Positions 8,319 through 15,583 of a stretch of DNA of 64,000 nt are shown one piece after another. The notes below the pieces were generated by a model. The model worked only from the letters and a program-made list of their open reading frames with translations. It was not told the DNA's origin and did no database searches. The DNA comes from Desulfatibacillum alkenivorans DSM 16219 (GTDB lineage: Bacteria > Desulfobacterota > Desulfobacteria > Desulfobacterales > Desulfatibacillaceae), in the NCBI RefSeq assembly GCF_900142135.1, contig NZ_FQZU01000012.1:62001-126000 (forward strand), given 5' to 3'. Each line of letters opens with the position of its first letter. Position 1 is the stretch's first letter. The position numbers and the translations under genes were made by a program.

Positions 8319-8804
8319 TCAATGGGGCGATAGCAATATTGTGTCCTTGGATAAATCAATGTCCCTGATTGTTATACTCCCCAGGCTGTTTTCCCTGGCG
8401 CCCTCGATGTCTTTTCCTAAAGAAATGTTTCCTACGGTGAACTCGCCCGATACTTTGGGAAGATTGATTATTAACACGGTTTTTCCGGCGGCGTTGGCGT
8501 CTGCATCAATGGTCAGCCCCTGAATCATTAAAGGGCCGTGTCCTCCACCCGCATTAAGCCTCAGATCGTCAAAAAGAAGGACGCCCTGATTGTTTTCATC
8601 CCCGTCGAGTCCGTCCTGGTCGATCCAGGCCGTGTAGCCGTCCACCAACTTGATGGACCCGTCTATGGCTATGCCCACCTGGCCGGAAAGCCCGCCCAGT
8701 TCCTCGTCAAGCTCCACCATGTTGTCAAACGCAGAATGCCCGGCGAAAGCCAGGGCTGGAAATAGCAGGGCGCAAAGGGCGATGATGAAAAAACGGCGTC
8801 TCAT
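8319..8804 (-). CDS. Small secreted DUF6160-like paralog 4
   Basis: This 161-residue protein has a signal peptide ending ALAFA-G, then VELDEELGGLSGQVGIAID, the family motif with SGQ in place of TGQ. The core has GYTAWIDQDG, LLFDDLRLN, GLTIDAD, LIINLPKVSGEFTVGNISLG and SLGSITIRDIDL, and it ends LLSPH. The pattern of short beta strands with repeated Ile/Leu-Asp units suggests a repetitive beta fold. It lies after the hairpin at 8873-8903, so its expression may be lower than that of the three genes before it. Confidence 0.72.
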   Translation of the reverse strand: MRRRFFIIALCALLFPALAFAGHSAFDNMVELDEELGGLSGQVGIAIDGSIKLVDGYTAWIDQDGLDGDENNQGVLLFDDLRLNAGGGHGPLMIQGLTIDADANAAGKTVLIINLPKVSGEFTVGNISLGKDIEGARENSLGSITIRDIDLSKDTILLSPH

Positions 8805-8872
8805 GGTTTTGGTTTCCCTCTTGCTCTCCTCCTCAAAGACTGCGGCTCTGCAAAAACGGCCTCCGAAAATGG

Positions 8873-8903
8873 CTGTGGGGGAGGGCCTAAGCCCTCCCCA
8901 CAG
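8873..8903. terminator. Strong intergenic hairpin, bidirectional or attenuating
   Basis: A 13-bp GC-rich stem (CTGTGGGG-AGGGC with one bulged G) closes a CTAA loop between paralogs 3 and 4. On the plus strand it is followed by TTTGTTTTTT; on the minus strand, where the genes lie, by the weaker CCATTTT. It could partly terminate transcription within the paralog array or stabilise the 3' end of the first three genes. Confidence 0.65.
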
Positions 8904-8928
8904 TTTGTTTTTTCCGGAGAACGCGTTG

Positions 8929-9387
8929 TCAGTGAGCCGTGACTCGAATCGTACTGTTCTCCATATTCAGGTCCCCGATGAAAACCCGGCCCAAGGACCC
9001 GCCGGAGGCAATCTGGGAGCCTATGTAGATCTCCTGAACGCCCAGTTGGCCCTCGATGGACGGCAGCCCCATCAAAAGATAGGTTTCTCCGCTTAAGTTG
9101 GTTCCCACATCCAGGGTTATGCCCGAGATGGTGATGGGCGCGCCGCTGTCGTCTATGGTCAACCCGTACAGGGTCAGGGAACCTTCATTTTGGGAAACCG
9201 TCGTGCCGAAACCGTCATCATCGGTCCATGCCAGATAGGAGTTGTTCAGCTGCCATGTCAAGTCCATAGTGATGCCGGTCTGGCCTGTCACCTCGCCCAT
9301 GTCATCCTCCGTAAGGGAGTCCATGCGGGCGAAAACGGTCATCGGCAAAGTCAGCAACATCATGACTATGACAGCGAATCGAGTCAT
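8929..9387 (-). CDS. Small secreted DUF6160-like paralog 3
   Basis: This 152-residue protein has a signal peptide ending MTVFA-R, then LTEDDMGEVTGQTGITMDL. The core shows YLAWTDDDG, LTLYGLTIDD, ISGITLDVGTN, LLMGLPSIEGQLGVQEIYIG and SLGRVFIGDLNMENSTIRV, ending TAH. Position for position it matches paralogs 1 and 2, so these three are recent duplicates. The leader-like segment (Leu-x-x-Asp-Asp-Met-x-x-Val-x-Gly-Gln) fits the spacing of double-glycine leaders (LSxxELxxIxGG) except for the last Gly. It has no catalytic residues and is a candidate substrate of the C39 peptidase. Confidence 0.75.
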   Translation of the reverse strand: MTRFAVIVMMLLTLPMTVFARMDSLTEDDMGEVTGQTGITMDLTWQLNNSYLAWTDDDGFGTTVSQNEGSLTLYGLTIDDSGAPITISGITLDVGTNLSGETYLLMGLPSIEGQLGVQEIYIGSQIASGGSLGRVFIGDLNMENSTIRVTAH

Positions 9388-9435
9388 TCACTCCACTTCC
9401 TGCAATGCAAAGTCAAACAGCGTGCACGGCGCCGC

Positions 9436-9897
9436 TTAGTGCGGGTAAACCGTACAGGTGGTGGGGGCGTAGTCGATGTTGCCCCAGGTGATGGCGCCAA
9501 GGGAGTTTCCGGCCGTGGCCGAGCCTCCTATGCGCACCTCGTCTATCTGCACATGGCCCGTGATCTGCGGAAGCCCGATGCACAAGGCCGGGTTTCCGCC
9601 GCTGTCGGTTCCCACGTCCAGAGTCAATCCGGTCACCACCATGTTGTCGTTGGCCCCTGTCTTGGTTATGTCCAGACCGTATATGGTCAGGGCGCCCTGG
9701 TTGGGGTACGAGCCGTCGTCGCCGTCTGAGTCTGTGATTGCAACGTAGCTGCCGCTAAGGTGGGTTTCAAAATTAATGGTGATTCCCACCTGCCCGTGGA
9801 TGACTCCCATGGAGTCCTCCGACATGCTTTCCATGCGGGCCTGGGCGGCAATGGGCGCCATTAATAAAACCACCATTATAATCGCCAGCGTTTTCAT
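9436..9897 (-). CDS. Small secreted DUF6160-like paralog 2
   Basis: The start is set at the ATG at 9897, where GGAGG lies 6 nt upstream; the frame is open eight codons further. The 153-residue product has a signal peptide ending AAQA-R, then MSEDSMGVIHGQVGITIN, the motif with HGQ in place of TGQ. The core follows (YVAITDSDG, LTIYGLDIT, VTGLTLDVGTD, LCIGLPQITGHVQIDEVRIG, SLGAITWGNI), ending VYPH. It sits between paralogs 1 and 3 with short gaps and is probably co-transcribed. Confidence 0.75.
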   Translation of the reverse strand: MKTLAIIMVVLLMAPIAAQARMESMSEDSMGVIHGQVGITINFETHLSGSYVAITDSDGDDGSYPNQGALTIYGLDITKTGANDNMVVTGLTLDVGTDSGGNPALCIGLPQITGHVQIDEVRIGGSATAGNSLGAITWGNIDYAPTTCTVYPH

Positions 9898-9927
9898 GCA
9901 AATCCTCCGTTCAGGCTGCAATGCATC

Positions 9928-10386
9928 CTAGTGAGGCATAACAACGACCTTGCTTCCGCTCATGTTCAGGTCGGAAATGGTCAGGGAGCCCAGGCTGCTG
10001 CTCGTGGTGGCGGCCGTGGATCCGTCGGTGAGATAGATGTTGCCAACGGAGATGTCGCCCGTCATGGCGGGCAGGCCGATGACCAGAGAGGCGTCATCAG
10101 CGTCAATCGTCAGGCCGGTCATGGAGATAGCGTTGCCGCCGTTGTCAATAGTGATGACGCTCAGTTCCAGTGCGCCAGTGTTTCCGCCGCCGGGCGTGGT
10201 GGTTTCGAAGCCGTCGGCGTCCGTCCATTCCACGGCCCCGATGGTTGCCTTCAGGCTTTGGTCGATGGTGATGCCGACCTGACCGGTGACGTCGTTCAGG
10301 GAGCTTTCGTTCAACAGACCCATGTCCGCCAGAGCCATTCCGGGAACGAGCATCAGGATTGCCGCCAAAATAACTAATTTCTTCAT
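9928..10386 (-). CDS. Small secreted DUF6160-like paralog 1
   Basis: This is the first gene of the minus-strand cluster, with the best ribosome binding site of the set (AAGGAGGT, 6 nt before the ATG). The 152-residue protein has a signal peptide ending GMALA-D, then LLNESSLNDVTGQVGITID. The core has AVEWTDADG, LELSVITID, MTGLTIDAD, LVIGLPAMTGDISVGNIYL and SLGSLTISDLNMSGSKVVV, ending MPH. The N-terminal motif resembles that of DUF6160 proteins found in Acinetobacter Fil loci; this family assignment is from memory of the motif. It is predicted to be exported by Sec. Function unknown. Confidence 0.76.
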   Translation of the reverse strand: MKKLVILAAILMLVPGMALADMGLLNESSLNDVTGQVGITIDQSLKATIGAVEWTDADGFETTTPGGGNTGALELSVITIDNGGNAISMTGLTIDADDASLVIGLPAMTGDISVGNIYLTDGSTAATTSSSLGSLTISDLNMSGSKVVVMPH

Positions 10387-11288
10387 GCCATACCTCCTTG
10401 GTAAAATAAAGTGTTGTGGTTTAAGGGTAAAAGGTTATCAAGAATCAGGCCCTATGCCTGTTTTCAGCAAATGCGGATTTTCACTTATAACATCGTTCTA
10501 TCCCGTGCGTAGAAAAATACGCCCGGAGTAAATTCCGGCTTGGTCGGAAAAACCTTGAACATCGGCTGGAGCCAGCCGTTTACGCCCAAATGGAGTTTTT
10601 AACCAAGATTAATGTTTAAAAAACCGTTTCCTATTGTGAAAACTGAATAATGAGGCTTTGTTTAGCCAAAGATTGCGGTGGGGCGGGTGCTGATCAGGGC
10701 CGTTTTTTGCCGGGAAGCCCTTCCCCCTGGTTGCGTCACTTCCATGTGTGTGATAGACTACTCGCCGAACTGATAAATCCCCCTTGCCGGCGAATACGCC
10801 CCCCCTTTAGTTAGGCATTCTTCACCCTTAGAGACGTTTATATCCCGGTTTTTTCTCAAAGTCAAGATCTTATCGTATTTTTTTCTTCATGTGTACAGAA
10901 TTGTTCCGGGAAGCATGGCGTCTGCGAAGTAAATTGGCATCTGCTTGTGGTTTTTGTGTATATATTAGTTTTAAAAATCAATTCTTTATTTTTTTGCATG
11001 CAGGTTTATGCGGTCCATCGCCCCCTCCAGGGAGGGGCAAACAGGTCCGGCTGACTGAACATGGGCGGGGGTTTAATGAATAATTGCCTAAATGCCGGAG
11101 TATGGGGAAAAAATTCCCATACCTTAATCTATGGAAAATGGCGCTGGGGAGTCTAAATAGTTTTCCAAATTCTTAACCCCAACAAAGGACTGTCCCAATC
11201 CCGCCGGATGTGCTAAGTTTGGAGCCTTCAAACGAAGCGCCTTGATTCGTTCACCGCACCGCTATCCACACATCTTTTGGAGGGGAAA
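10387..11288. other. Long divergent intergenic region
   Basis: About 900 bp separates the minus-strand paralog array from the plus-strand TMTC genes. It is AT-rich (especially 10600-10680 and 10930-11000) and should hold promoters for both directions, but I cannot assign a convincing -35/-10 pair. It contains a weak GCCCC/GGGGC hairpin near 11020-11040 and the inverted repeat at 11100-11122. The 64-codon frame at 10889-11083 has no ribosome binding site and is not called. Confidence 0.5.
11100..11122. promoter_or_regulatory. Inverted repeat upstream of the first TMTC gene
   Basis: GTATGGG ... CCCATAC with a 9-nt A-rich centre forms a 7+7 palindrome about 170 bp upstream of the TMTC operon. 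The size and position suit a dimeric regulator; no regulator is identified. Confidence 0.35.
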
Positions 11289-13190
11289 ATGAAAACTAAA
11301 CCCGTCCCTGACGCAGCGCCCGGAGGCGAGGCTTCCAAGGCCGGTCCCGGAGGCAAGGGCGTTTACTGGGGGATTGCAGCCTTCGTTCTATTTCCGCTGC
11401 TGACCCTGGCGCTTTACCATGGCGTATTGCACGGCCCCATGATCTTCGATGACCTGGCCCAGATTAAGAACAACTTCCCCTTGCAGCAACAGAATCTTGA
11501 TCTGAAAAACATCCTGGAAGGCTTGAAGGAATCCCGCCTGGCGGGCCGTTTTGCAGCCAACTTCACCTTGATGATTAACTATCGGTTTGGCTTGCTGGAT
11601 CCCTATGGCTACCATCTGGTGAATCTTGGCATCCACGCCGTCACGGGCATTTTGGTTTTTTTCCTGCTCCGGATCACCTTGCTGCTGTCGGGGAAGGGCG
11701 AAAACTTCCAGGAAGACAGGGCGAACCTGATAGCTTTTTTAGCGGCGCTTTTGTGGCTGGTCCATCCTTTGGGAACCCAGACCACCTCCTACATCGTCCA
11801 GAGGATGAACGGGCTTTCCACCCTGTTTTTCGCCGCAGCCTTGCTATCGTACATCCGCGGCCGCATGCAAGACCGCAGAAGATATTTTCTTTTGTGCGGG
11901 CTGTTTTTCGCCCTGTCCCTCGGCTCCAAGGAAATCGGCCTGGTTTTGCCCGTGATAATCGTAATCTATGAATGGTATTTTTTTCAGGACCTGGATTTCG
12001 CATGGCTGAAGCGCGGGCTTCCCTGGTTGGGCGGGGCCGTCCTGTTAGGCGCCCTGGCGGGGGTTATCTATTTTGACTTCCATCCTGTTCAAGGCGTGAT
12101 GAACTATTACGGAATTCGGGATTTCACCCCCATGGAGCGAATTCTCACCCAATTCCGGGTGGTCCTGATGTATCTGACCCTGATTATCCTCCCTTTTCCC
12201 GGCCGAATGAACCTGGAGCATGACTTCCCCCTGTCCCACTCCCTGTTTGACCCAATGAGCACATTCCTTTCTTTGCTGATCATCCTGGCGCTGCTGGGCG
12301 CCGCAGCCGCCCTGGCAAAAAAGCACAGAATCGTGAGCTTCGCCATCCTGTGGTATTTTGCAACCCTTGCTTTGGAGTCCTCGTTCATCCCCATCGAACT
12401 GGTCTTTGAACACAGGACTTACCTGCCGTCCATGATGGTCATCCTCGCCTTGACCTTGCTTCTCTTCCAGGCCATGTCCAGCCCCAGGAAGGCCGCCGCG
12501 GCGTGCGTCTGTGCGGCTCTCTTGCTTTCCATCGGAACGGTTTACAGAAACCGGGTCTGGGCCGACAACCTGGTCCTCATGGCCGACTGCTTGAAGAAGA
12601 GCCCCAACAAGACCAGGGTGCTGCAAAATTACGCCGCGGAGTTGAGCGACGATAAAGTGGGCAGATACGGGGAGGCGGTGGTTTATTACCAGCGGGCTTT
12701 GAAGCAAGACCCGGACAATGTCAAATGCAACATATTTTTAGGGGCCTTGATGGCGCGCCTGGGCATGCTGCATCAGGGCGCTAAACATATTCAACATGGC
12801 CTGGCGCTGGAGCCCGATAATTACAAGGGCCTCTATCAAATGGGAATGTTGCTCATGCGGGCGAACAAGCCGGAGGAGGCCCTCGCCTACTTTAACAAGT
12901 CCGTGGAGTTGGAGCCCAGGTACGCCCCTGCGGTCCACAACCTGGGCCTGGCCTATCAAGTGCTGGGGGATCAGCAAAAAGCGCTGCAATGCATCAAACG
13001 TTCCATTGAACTGGCGCCCGCCGATCCTCGCGGGCATCATAATTACGCCATGCTGCTGAAGAAAATGGGGGACTACAAAGGGGCCAAACGCCATCTTTGG
13101 CTGGCTTTGGAATTTGCGCAAAAGCTGGGGATGGATAACAATGTCTCACAGGCCCGCGCTGAACTAAAAGCATTGGAGGGCCGCACATGA
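11289..13190 (+). CDS. TMTC-like GT-C membrane protein with TPRs (1)
   Basis: The start is set at the ATG at 11289, since GGAGGGG lies 5-9 nt upstream; the TTG at 11277 overlaps that site. The 633-residue product has about 10 membrane segments, with an acidic pair just after the first (MIFDDLAQIKNN, Asp54-Asp55), the position of the catalytic Asp in GT-C glycosyltransferases. Further landmarks are YGYHLVNLGIH, HPLGTQTTSYIVQRMNG, GSKEIGLVLP and FEHRTYLPSM. Residues from about 445 form four or five TPRs. Vertebrate TMTC1-4 share this layout and are O-mannosyltransferases of cadherins; bacterial members are mostly uncharacterised. A polyprenyl-phosphate-sugar-dependent glycosyltransferase is the likely role, acceptor unknown. 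The stop overlaps the next start (ATGA). Confidence 0.78.
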   Translation: MKTKPVPDAAPGGEASKAGPGGKGVYWGIAAFVLFPLLTLALYHGVLHGPMIFDDLAQIKNNFPLQQQNLDLKNILEGLKESRLAGRFAANFTLMINYRFGLLDPYGYHLVNLGIHAVTGILVFFLLRITLLLSGKGENFQEDRANLIAFLAALLWLVHPLGTQTTSYIVQRMNGLSTLFFAAALLSYIRGRMQDRRRYFLLCGLFFALSLGSKEIGLVLPVIIVIYEWYFFQDLDFAWLKRGLPWLGGAVLLGALAGVIYFDFHPVQGVMNYYGIRDFTPMERILTQFRVVLMYLTLIILPFPGRMNLEHDFPLSHSLFDPMSTFLSLLIILALLGAAAALAKKHRIVSFAILWYFATLALESSFIPIELVFEHRTYLPSMMVILALTLLLFQAMSSPRKAAAACVCAALLLSIGTVYRNRVWADNLVLMADCLKKSPNKTRVLQNYAAELSDDKVGRYGEAVVYYQRALKQDPDNVKCNIFLGALMARLGMLHQGAKHIQHGLALEPDNYKGLYQMGMLLMRANKPEEALAYFNKSVELEPRYAPAVHNLGLAYQVLGDQQKALQCIKRSIELAPADPRGHHNYAMLLKKMGDYKGAKRHLWLALEFAQKLGMDNNVSQARAELKALEGRT

Positions 13191-15583
13191 ATACAATGAA
13201 TGAACCCAACACCTCCGGCTCCGCGGAAGACGCCGGCTTAAGCAAAGACCTTTTCGGCGCGCACGAGATGATTTGGCTGGCCGTATTGCTATCCGTCTGC
13301 TTTTGGTTGTATTGGCCCACCCTTACAGGGCCTTTTATTTTCGATGATATGCACAATATCCTATATAATCAGGACGTGCAAATCAACTCCGTTAGTTCAG
13401 ACGGCCTGATGCAGGCCGCCTTTTCCAACCCCGATTTTTTCCGCCCGCTGCCTATGGCGTCCTTTGGCTTGAATTATTATTTTCATGGGCTCAACACAAA
13501 AGGCTACCACCTGGTCAATATTTGCATCCACTTCCTTACCGGGGCCTTTTTATTCTTGTTTTTCCGGCAAATGTTCATGCTGCCTTTTTCCGGCGTTAAA
13601 ATGAAACATGCGACCCTCCCTGCGGCCCTGGCCGCGTTGCTGTGGATGGCGCACCCGGTCCAGACCCAAAGCGTTGCATACATCGTCCAGCGCATGAACG
13701 CCATGGCCGGCATGTTCTTTGTCCTTACCCTGCTGCTTTACCTGTACGCCAGGACAAGCCCGGATAAACGGCGGGCGCATATCTTGTTCGGGTTGGGCGT
13801 TCTCTCCGCATTTTGTGCGTTAGCCTCCAAAGAAAACACCTTGGTTCTGCCGGTGATCATTCTGCTCATGGAATGGTTTTTCTTTCGGGATTTATCCAAA
13901 AGCTGGCTGACGGGAAACTGGTGGAAGATCATCCTGGGCCTGGCGGCCTTCGGAGCCCTGGCGTGGTTGGCCGTGGGCGAAGACGCCGTGGGCATGTTGA
14001 GCGAAACCTACGCCCGCCGGGAGTTTTCCATGTGGGAAAGGGTGATGACCGAATGGCGGGTGGTGGTGTGGTATCTAAGCCTGCTGGCGGCGCCTTTGCC
14101 TTCCCGCATGACTTTGCTGCACGATTTTCCCGTCTCCCATTCCTTGTTTTCCAATTGGCAGACATTGCCCGCATTGGGAATTATAATCGCCCTTGTCGTC
14201 CTGGCTGTTGCCCTGGCGAAAAAGGAGCGCCTGATTTCATTTGCCATTTTGTGGTTTTTCATAACCCTTGCCATCGAATCATCCGTAATCGGGCTTGAAT
14301 TGGTTTTCGAGCACAGGCTCTACGTCCCTTCCATGATGCTGGCGGCGGCATTGGTCGTTCTGGCCTTCCGGGTTATTGCAAAGCCTATGGCTGCGGCCCT
14401 TTTGATCTTGGGCGTAACAGCGGCCTTTGGCTGGTCGGCCTATGAACGAAATACGTTGTGGGGCGACGGCGTGGCTCTTATGCAGGACTGTGCGGCGAAA
14501 TTTCATGACGCCAGACCCTATTATAATCTGGGCCACACCCAGATGATAGCGGGAGATCTGCAAGCCGCCGCCGAAAGCTATAAAAAAGGGTTGCAAATCG
14601 ACGAACTATGGCTGAATTCTCATTCGGACGCAAAGCCTTTGCGGGTAAAACTGGTCCAACACCGGACGGGAGTCTCCTACACGGCTTACTCCGCCATTTT
14701 ATACGAGATGGGAAATACTGAGGAAGCCGTCCAGGGGTACTATAAGGCCCTTACGTTTAAACCGGACTCCGATCTCGCCTTAAACAACCTGGGCCTCATC
14801 ATGGCGAAAAACGGCAAGCTCCGGGAGGCGGTGGATTATTATCAAAAGTCCCTGGCCGCCAACCCCCAAAGCGCGGAAACCCTCGCCAACATGGGGGACG
14901 CCCAGGTCGCTCTGGGAAACCTGGAAAAGGCCAAAGGATTTTACACCCAGGCCTTGTCCATGGCTCCCAACTCCTTCCAGGTGCATGCCAGCATGGGCAA
15001 ACTTCTGGTCAACCTGGGCGAATTTCAGCAAGGCGTGGACCATTTCACCGCCGCCCTGGCTATCGATCACCAGGACCAGGAAACCCAAAACGACCTTTTG
15101 CTGGCTTTGCGAATAATAAATGAAATCGAGCGCCTGGAAGACGCCATACAAATCCGGCCGAACCAGCCTGCAAACTACTTTGCTCTGGCCAAACTGTTGG
15201 GGCGGTACAATAAAGCGGACCGGGCCGAACAATTATGCCTGCAGGGCCTGGAAAAGGCGCCTTCCGACCCCAACGGCCTTAATCAATTAGCTAAAATCAG
15301 GATGGATCAGGGGCGGTACGGCGAGGCGGAAAAGCTGCTTTTGGAGACGGCCCGGGTTTTGGAGGAAAACATTCCCTCCCTATACAACCTGGCTTGCATG
15401 TACGCACGGCAGAACAAAAAGCAGGAGGCCGTCAAATACCTGAAAGCGGCGATTGACAAGGGCTTTGGTTCGTGGGAATTACTGCAGACCGATCCGGACA
15501 TGGCTAATATTCGGGACACCGAATTCTTTAGGGACTTGATGCGTCAACAGGCAGGCGGGACCAGCGCAACGGACATGGGTTAA
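13187..15583 (+). CDS. TMTC-like GT-C membrane protein with TPRs (2)
   Basis: This 798-residue paralog is in the same subgroup as the preceding gene: FIFDDMHNILYN after the first membrane segment (Asp53-Asp54), HLVNICIHFLTG, HPVQTQSVAYIVQRMNAM, ASKENTLVLPVI, ERVMTEWRVVVWYLSLL and FEHRLYVPSM. The C-terminal half (from about residue 435) holds at least eight TPRs, more than any of the other three copies. The start overlaps the previous stop by 4 bp (ATGA) and its own stop overlaps the next start, so translation is coupled. TPRs probably bind the acceptor protein or partner enzymes; they lie on the side opposite the catalytic loop or in the periplasm, which the sequence does not decide. Confidence 0.78.
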   Translation: MNTMNEPNTSGSAEDAGLSKDLFGAHEMIWLAVLLSVCFWLYWPTLTGPFIFDDMHNILYNQDVQINSVSSDGLMQAAFSNPDFFRPLPMASFGLNYYFHGLNTKGYHLVNICIHFLTGAFLFLFFRQMFMLPFSGVKMKHATLPAALAALLWMAHPVQTQSVAYIVQRMNAMAGMFFVLTLLLYLYARTSPDKRRAHILFGLGVLSAFCALASKENTLVLPVIILLMEWFFFRDLSKSWLTGNWWKIILGLAAFGALAWLAVGEDAVGMLSETYARREFSMWERVMTEWRVVVWYLSLLAAPLPSRMTLLHDFPVSHSLFSNWQTLPALGIIIALVVLAVALAKKERLISFAILWFFITLAIESSVIGLELVFEHRLYVPSMMLAAALVVLAFRVIAKPMAAALLILGVTAAFGWSAYERNTLWGDGVALMQDCAAKFHDARPYYNLGHTQMIAGDLQAAAESYKKGLQIDELWLNSHSDAKPLRVKLVQHRTGVSYTAYSAILYEMGNTEEAVQGYYKALTFKPDSDLALNNLGLIMAKNGKLREAVDYYQKSLAANPQSAETLANMGDAQVALGNLEKAKGFYTQALSMAPNSFQVHASMGKLLVNLGEFQQGVDHFTAALAIDHQDQETQNDLLLALRIINEIERLEDAIQIRPNQPANYFALAKLLGRYNKADRAEQLCLQGLEKAPSDPNGLNQLAKIRMDQGRYGEAEKLLLETARVLEENIPSLYNLACMYARQNKKQEAVKYLKAAIDKGFGSWELLQTDPDMANIRDTEFFRDLMRQQAGGTSATDMG

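Noticed and set aside
11000-11080. GEMM-type (c-di-GMP) riboswitch suggested by GGGGCAAACAGG
   Set aside because: The second conserved block (GACGCAAAGC type) and the second stem are missing.
10889-11083. 64-codon ORF in the long intergenic region
   Set aside because: It has no ribosome binding site, covers AT-rich promoter-like DNA and has no recognisable protein features.
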